Source: Microcaldota archaeon (GTDB lineage Archaea > Micrarchaeota > Micrarchaeia > Norongarragalinales > WALN01). From it: 7,562 nt of DNA. The notes under the pieces were generated by a model that searched no databases, was not told the origin of the DNA, and saw only the letters and a program-made list of their open reading frames with translations. Position numbers and translations under genes: made by a program. The stretch spans positions 1 through 7,562 of the forward strand of contig WALN01000051.1 of NCBI GenBank assembly GCA_015522865.1, written 5' to 3'. Shown in pieces: positions 5,927-7,562 of the stretch (the stretch's first letter is position 1; the number at the start of each line of letters is the position of its first letter).

Positions 5927-6997
5927 CTATTTTCTTTTTGTTTTCTTTGGGCGCAAAAGAACCTGCTTGGGGTATGGGATTTCTATATTATTTTTATCAA
6001 AAGCCCTCTTAATATTTTCCAAGATGCGCGACTTTGTTTCAAAAACTCCGCCGCCCTTCTTTTTGTCAACCCAAATTTTGGCTGTGATATTAACTGAAGA
6101 TGAAGCAAATTCATTTATTACTACGCTAATCTCTTTTCCTTTAATTACCGCTTCATCATTTTTACATACCTGCTTCAAAATTTTGAATGCCTTTTTCAGA
6201 TCGCTTTCATAAGCAATACCAATTTTTATAAAAAGATGCCTGAAATTAAAGCGGGAATAATTGATTACTGGGTTATTTGCAAGCAAAGAATTTGGGACAG
6301 TTATTAACGTGTTGTCTGCTGAAATTAATTTGGTAGACCTCAAACGTATTTCCTTTACAGTTCCGCCTATGTTCTCTCCTTCCACACTAACATATTCTCC
6401 TATTTTAAAAGGCCGGTCTACTATGATAAAAATGCCTGCAAGCAAATTGGAGAACACATCTTTTGCAGCAAAACCAATTACTATGCCTGCAACGCCTGCT
6501 CCCGCCAAAACTGTTGCTAAAACTGTGGTTAGGTTTAATGCCTGCAAACTGAAAATGATTGCCAGAGTAATTATTCCGTACCTGATTGCAAGTTTTAATA
6601 GAACATGAGTATTTTCAGAAAAGGAAATACGCCCAACTGCTTTATCAAACTCTTCAAAAACGCCTGAAAAATGCTTAATGAGTAAATAGGAAAGCACCCA
6701 AATTAGAGAAATCTGAAAAACCTTGTCATACCATTTGCTGCCAATAATTAATGAAATAAAAAGGTTCCAGAAACCAGATACAAAAATAATCAAGGTAAGA
6801 GCGCATAACCATATGAGAAATGAAATAAACCTAAAGACTAAACGGTTCTTCTCCCTATTTACTTCATATTTAACTATTCTCTTTGTAAGTGTTTCTATCT
6901 TCCACACTGCTTTCCTCAAAAACAGAATTAAAATTTTAGCAGCAAGAATAATTATAAGTACTTCGACTATTTTAAAAATTATAGAGATATAATCCAT
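5927..6997 (-). CDS. MscS-family mechanosensitive channel
   Basis: This is a tension-gated membrane channel that releases solutes during hypo-osmotic shock. Of 356 residues, the N-terminal half is hydrophobic, with likely spans near 5-28, 55-75, 92-110 and 133-155. The pore-lining helix 158-192 has the glycine/alanine-rich 'VLAGAGVAGIVIGFAAKDVFSNLLAG' type pattern (163-188). The beta domain follows with 'DRPFKIGEYVSVEG' (194-207), 'GTVKEIRLRST' (212-222) and 'NTLITVPNSLL' (229-239). The C-terminal alpha/beta domain ends 'IEIPYPKQVLLRP' (338-350), all family hallmarks. It has more membrane spans than E. coli MscS, as many archaeal and YnaI-type members do. It is first on the minus strand, with a TATA-like box in the 35-bp gap it shares with the divergent tRNA. 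The tail is basic (KKTKRK). Confidence 0.95.
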   Translation of the reverse strand: MDYISIIFKIVEVLIIILAAKILILFLRKAVWKIETLTKRIVKYEVNREKNRLVFRFISFLIWLCALTLIIFVSGFWNLFISLIIGSKWYDKVFQISLIWVLSYLLIKHFSGVFEEFDKAVGRISFSENTHVLLKLAIRYGIITLAIIFSLQALNLTTVLATVLAGAGVAGIVIGFAAKDVFSNLLAGIFIIVDRPFKIGEYVSVEGENIGGTVKEIRLRSTKLISADNTLITVPNSLLANNPVINYSRFNFRHLFIKIGIAYESDLKKAFKILKQVCKNDEAVIKGKEISVVINEFASSSVNITAKIWVDKKKGGGVFETKSRILENIKRAFDKNNIEIPYPKQVLLRPKKTKRK

Positions 6998-7016
6998 AAT
7001 GTAAGAAAGATAGAAG

Positions 7017-7026
7017 AATTAAAAAA
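7017..7026 (-). promoter_or_regulatory. Candidate TATA box of the MscS gene
   Basis: Minus-strand TTTTTTAATT is centred about 25 bp before the ATG at 6997, compatible with a leaderless mRNA. It is a weak match. On the plus strand it is too close to the tRNA (7033) to serve as that gene's TATA box, and no clear tRNA promoter is visible. Confidence 0.35.
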
Positions 7027-7032
7027 GTATTT

Positions 7033-7131
7033 GCAGGGGTTGCTGAGTCTGGTCAAAGGCGCAGAAGTTAAAAACTGCGTATGCTTCAGGAGCCTGTCTC
7101 TAGCGAGTTCAAGGGTTCAAAACTCCCCTTT
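7033..7131 (+). tRNA. tRNA-Leu(CAG) with intron; 3' end degenerate
   Basis: The 5' acceptor strand is GCAGGGG (7033-7039), then TT and the D-arm (7042-7060) with GGTCAAAGGC typical of archaeal tRNA-Leu. After removal of the 18-nt insertion 7065-7082, the anticodon arm is perfect: CAG+GC pairs with GCCTG (7092-7096) around loop TTCAGGA, giving anticodon CAG (7087-7089). A long variable arm (CTC/GAG) marks a class II tRNA. A T-loop TTCAAAA (7116-7122) follows GGG. The 3' half is abnormal. Only CCCC (7125-7128) of the expected T-stem and acceptor partner is present: the T-stem lacks two or more pairs, C2 has no G partner, and the sequence runs into T5 and then repeats. It may be a damaged gene, an edited tRNA, or an assembly joint. 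Confidence 0.8.
7065..7082 (+). other. Non-canonical tRNA intron (position 29/30)
   Basis: The 18-nt insertion AAGTTAAAAACTGCGTAT splits the 5' strand of the anticodon stem. It folds into a full bulge-helix-bulge. The outer helix is AAG (7056-7058) with CTT (7084-7086). The central 4-bp helix is GCGC (7059-7062) with GCGT (7077-7080). The 3-nt bulges are AGA (7063-7065) and ATG (7081-7083). The inner helix is AGTT (7066-7069) with AACT (7073-7076) and an AAA loop. Cutting after the second base of each bulge removes exactly these bases and restores a perfect stem. Confidence 0.85.
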
Positions 7132-7274
7132 TTCTTTCTAAAGAAAGAAAAAGTGTAAGCTTCCCAAAAAGAAAGAATTTAGAAAGAAAGCGGTAAGCTT
7201 CCGGAAAGAAAGAACAGAAAGTGTAAGCTTCCCAAAAAGAAAGAATTTAGAAAGAAAGCGGTAAGCTTCTGGAA
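7132..7274. repeat. Purine/pyrimidine repeats with a 52-bp direct repeat
   Basis: A T/C run mirrored by AAGAAAGAAAAAG (about 7129-7152) forms a hairpin directly after the tRNA. Bases 7150-7201 are then repeated exactly at 7218-7269 (52 bp, 68-bp period). Each copy contains two TAAGCTTC segments flanking GAAAGAATTTAGAAAGAAAG. The spacer 7203-7220 equals an 18-mer found twice in the RNase P RNA expansion. No open reading frame worth reporting lies here. Confidence 0.9.
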
Positions 7275-7562
7275 GCAACTTCTTAAAAAGAAGTTGCATC
7301 AAGAAGTGCTGGTGCAGCGCAACTTCTTAAAAAGAAGTTGCATCAAGAAGTTCTCTGGTGCAGCTCTCTTTCTAAGAGAGGTGCTTTGCGAAGCAAAGAA
7401 GTGCTGCAGGTCTTTCTTTAGAAAGAAGTGCCTTTCTAGTGCAGGTCTTTCTTTAGAAAGAAGTGCTTTCTCTGGTGCAGCTCTCTTTCTAAGAGAGGTG
7501 CCTTTAGAAAGAAGTGCTTTCTCTGGTGCAGCGCAACTTCTTAAAAAGAAGTTGCATCAAGA
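7275..7562. repeat. Right hairpin-repeat array, runs off the window
   Basis: Hairpin A (10-bp stem GCAACTTCTT) starts at 7275, 7319 and 7533. Hairpin B (CTCTCTT, loop TCT, AAGAGAG) is at 7364-7380 and 7481-7497. Hairpin C (CTTTGC, loop GAA, GCAAAG) is at 7384-7398. Hairpin D (CTTTC...GAAAG) lies around 7412-7425 and 7447-7460, with truncated forms near 7502. Modules are joined by GTGC and (TG)GTGCAG. It shares 48 bp exactly with the left array. It holds no gene I can see. Confidence 0.9.

Noticed and set aside
7062..7079. tRNA-Leu with anticodon TAA in a GTTAAAA loop
   Set aside because: The flanking bases give no 5-bp anticodon stem around a 7-base loop, whereas removing 7065-7082 gives a perfect stem with anticodon CAG.
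7101..7128. T-arm drawn as GAGTT pairing with AACTC
   Set aside because: It would need an 11-base loop and would consume the variable arm that class II tRNA-Leu requires.
7533..7562. Terminal overlap with 10-39 suggesting a circular element
   Set aside because: The bases before 7533 do not match 1-9, the shared stretch is just the dispersed hairpin unit, and the genes are chromosomal housekeeping genes.

Overview
The window is AT-rich and looks archaeal. The alanyl-tRNA synthetase has the archaeal N-terminal zinc ribbon. There is a small archaeo-eukaryotic primase, an archaeal-style RNase P RNA gene, TATA-like boxes about 25 bp ahead of start codons, and a tRNA-Leu whose intron sits in a bulge-helix-bulge. 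Compact spacing, lysine-rich proteins and a small genome style suggest a DPANN-type archaeon, but no phylum can be named from the sequence alone.

Layout. Bases 1-205 are an array of short hairpin repeats, followed by a GC-rich scrap (211-227) that resembles a tRNA 3' end. A two-gene operon on the plus strand follows: an unassigned ATP-grasp enzyme (241-1155) overlapping ribose-5-phosphate isomerase A (1139-1804). It meets alaS (1807-4434, minus) tail to tail with a 2-bp gap. The 518-bp gap between alaS and the primase gene (4953-5891, minus) is filled by the RNase P RNA gene (about 4471-4917, minus). I identified that RNA from its conserved regions and from closing P1, P2, P3, P4 and P12 helices. 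It carries an expansion of about 146 nt built from the same purine/pyrimidine repeats seen at the window's right edge. A mechanosensitive-channel gene (5927-6997, minus) is next, then a divergent tRNA-Leu(CAG) gene (7033-7131), and finally a second hairpin-repeat array running off the right end (7132-7562).

Functionally this is housekeeping: the pentose-phosphate step (RpiA), tRNA charging (AlaRS), tRNA 5' maturation (RNase P), replication priming (primase), osmotic safety (MscS) and one tRNA. The minus-strand genes run mscS, primase, RNase P RNA, alaS, but TATA-like boxes in the short gaps suggest each can be started separately.

The unusual material is in the RNA genes and repeats. There is an 18-nt non-canonical intron at position 29/30 of tRNA-Leu with a complete bulge-helix-bulge. 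The same tRNA's 3' half decays into the repeat array. RNase P RNA has a repeat-built expansion arm. The hairpin arrays keep a constant GTGC(AG) linker while the stem sequences change but stay self-complementary. Both window ends lie in near-identical repeats, so they are probably assembly breakpoints.
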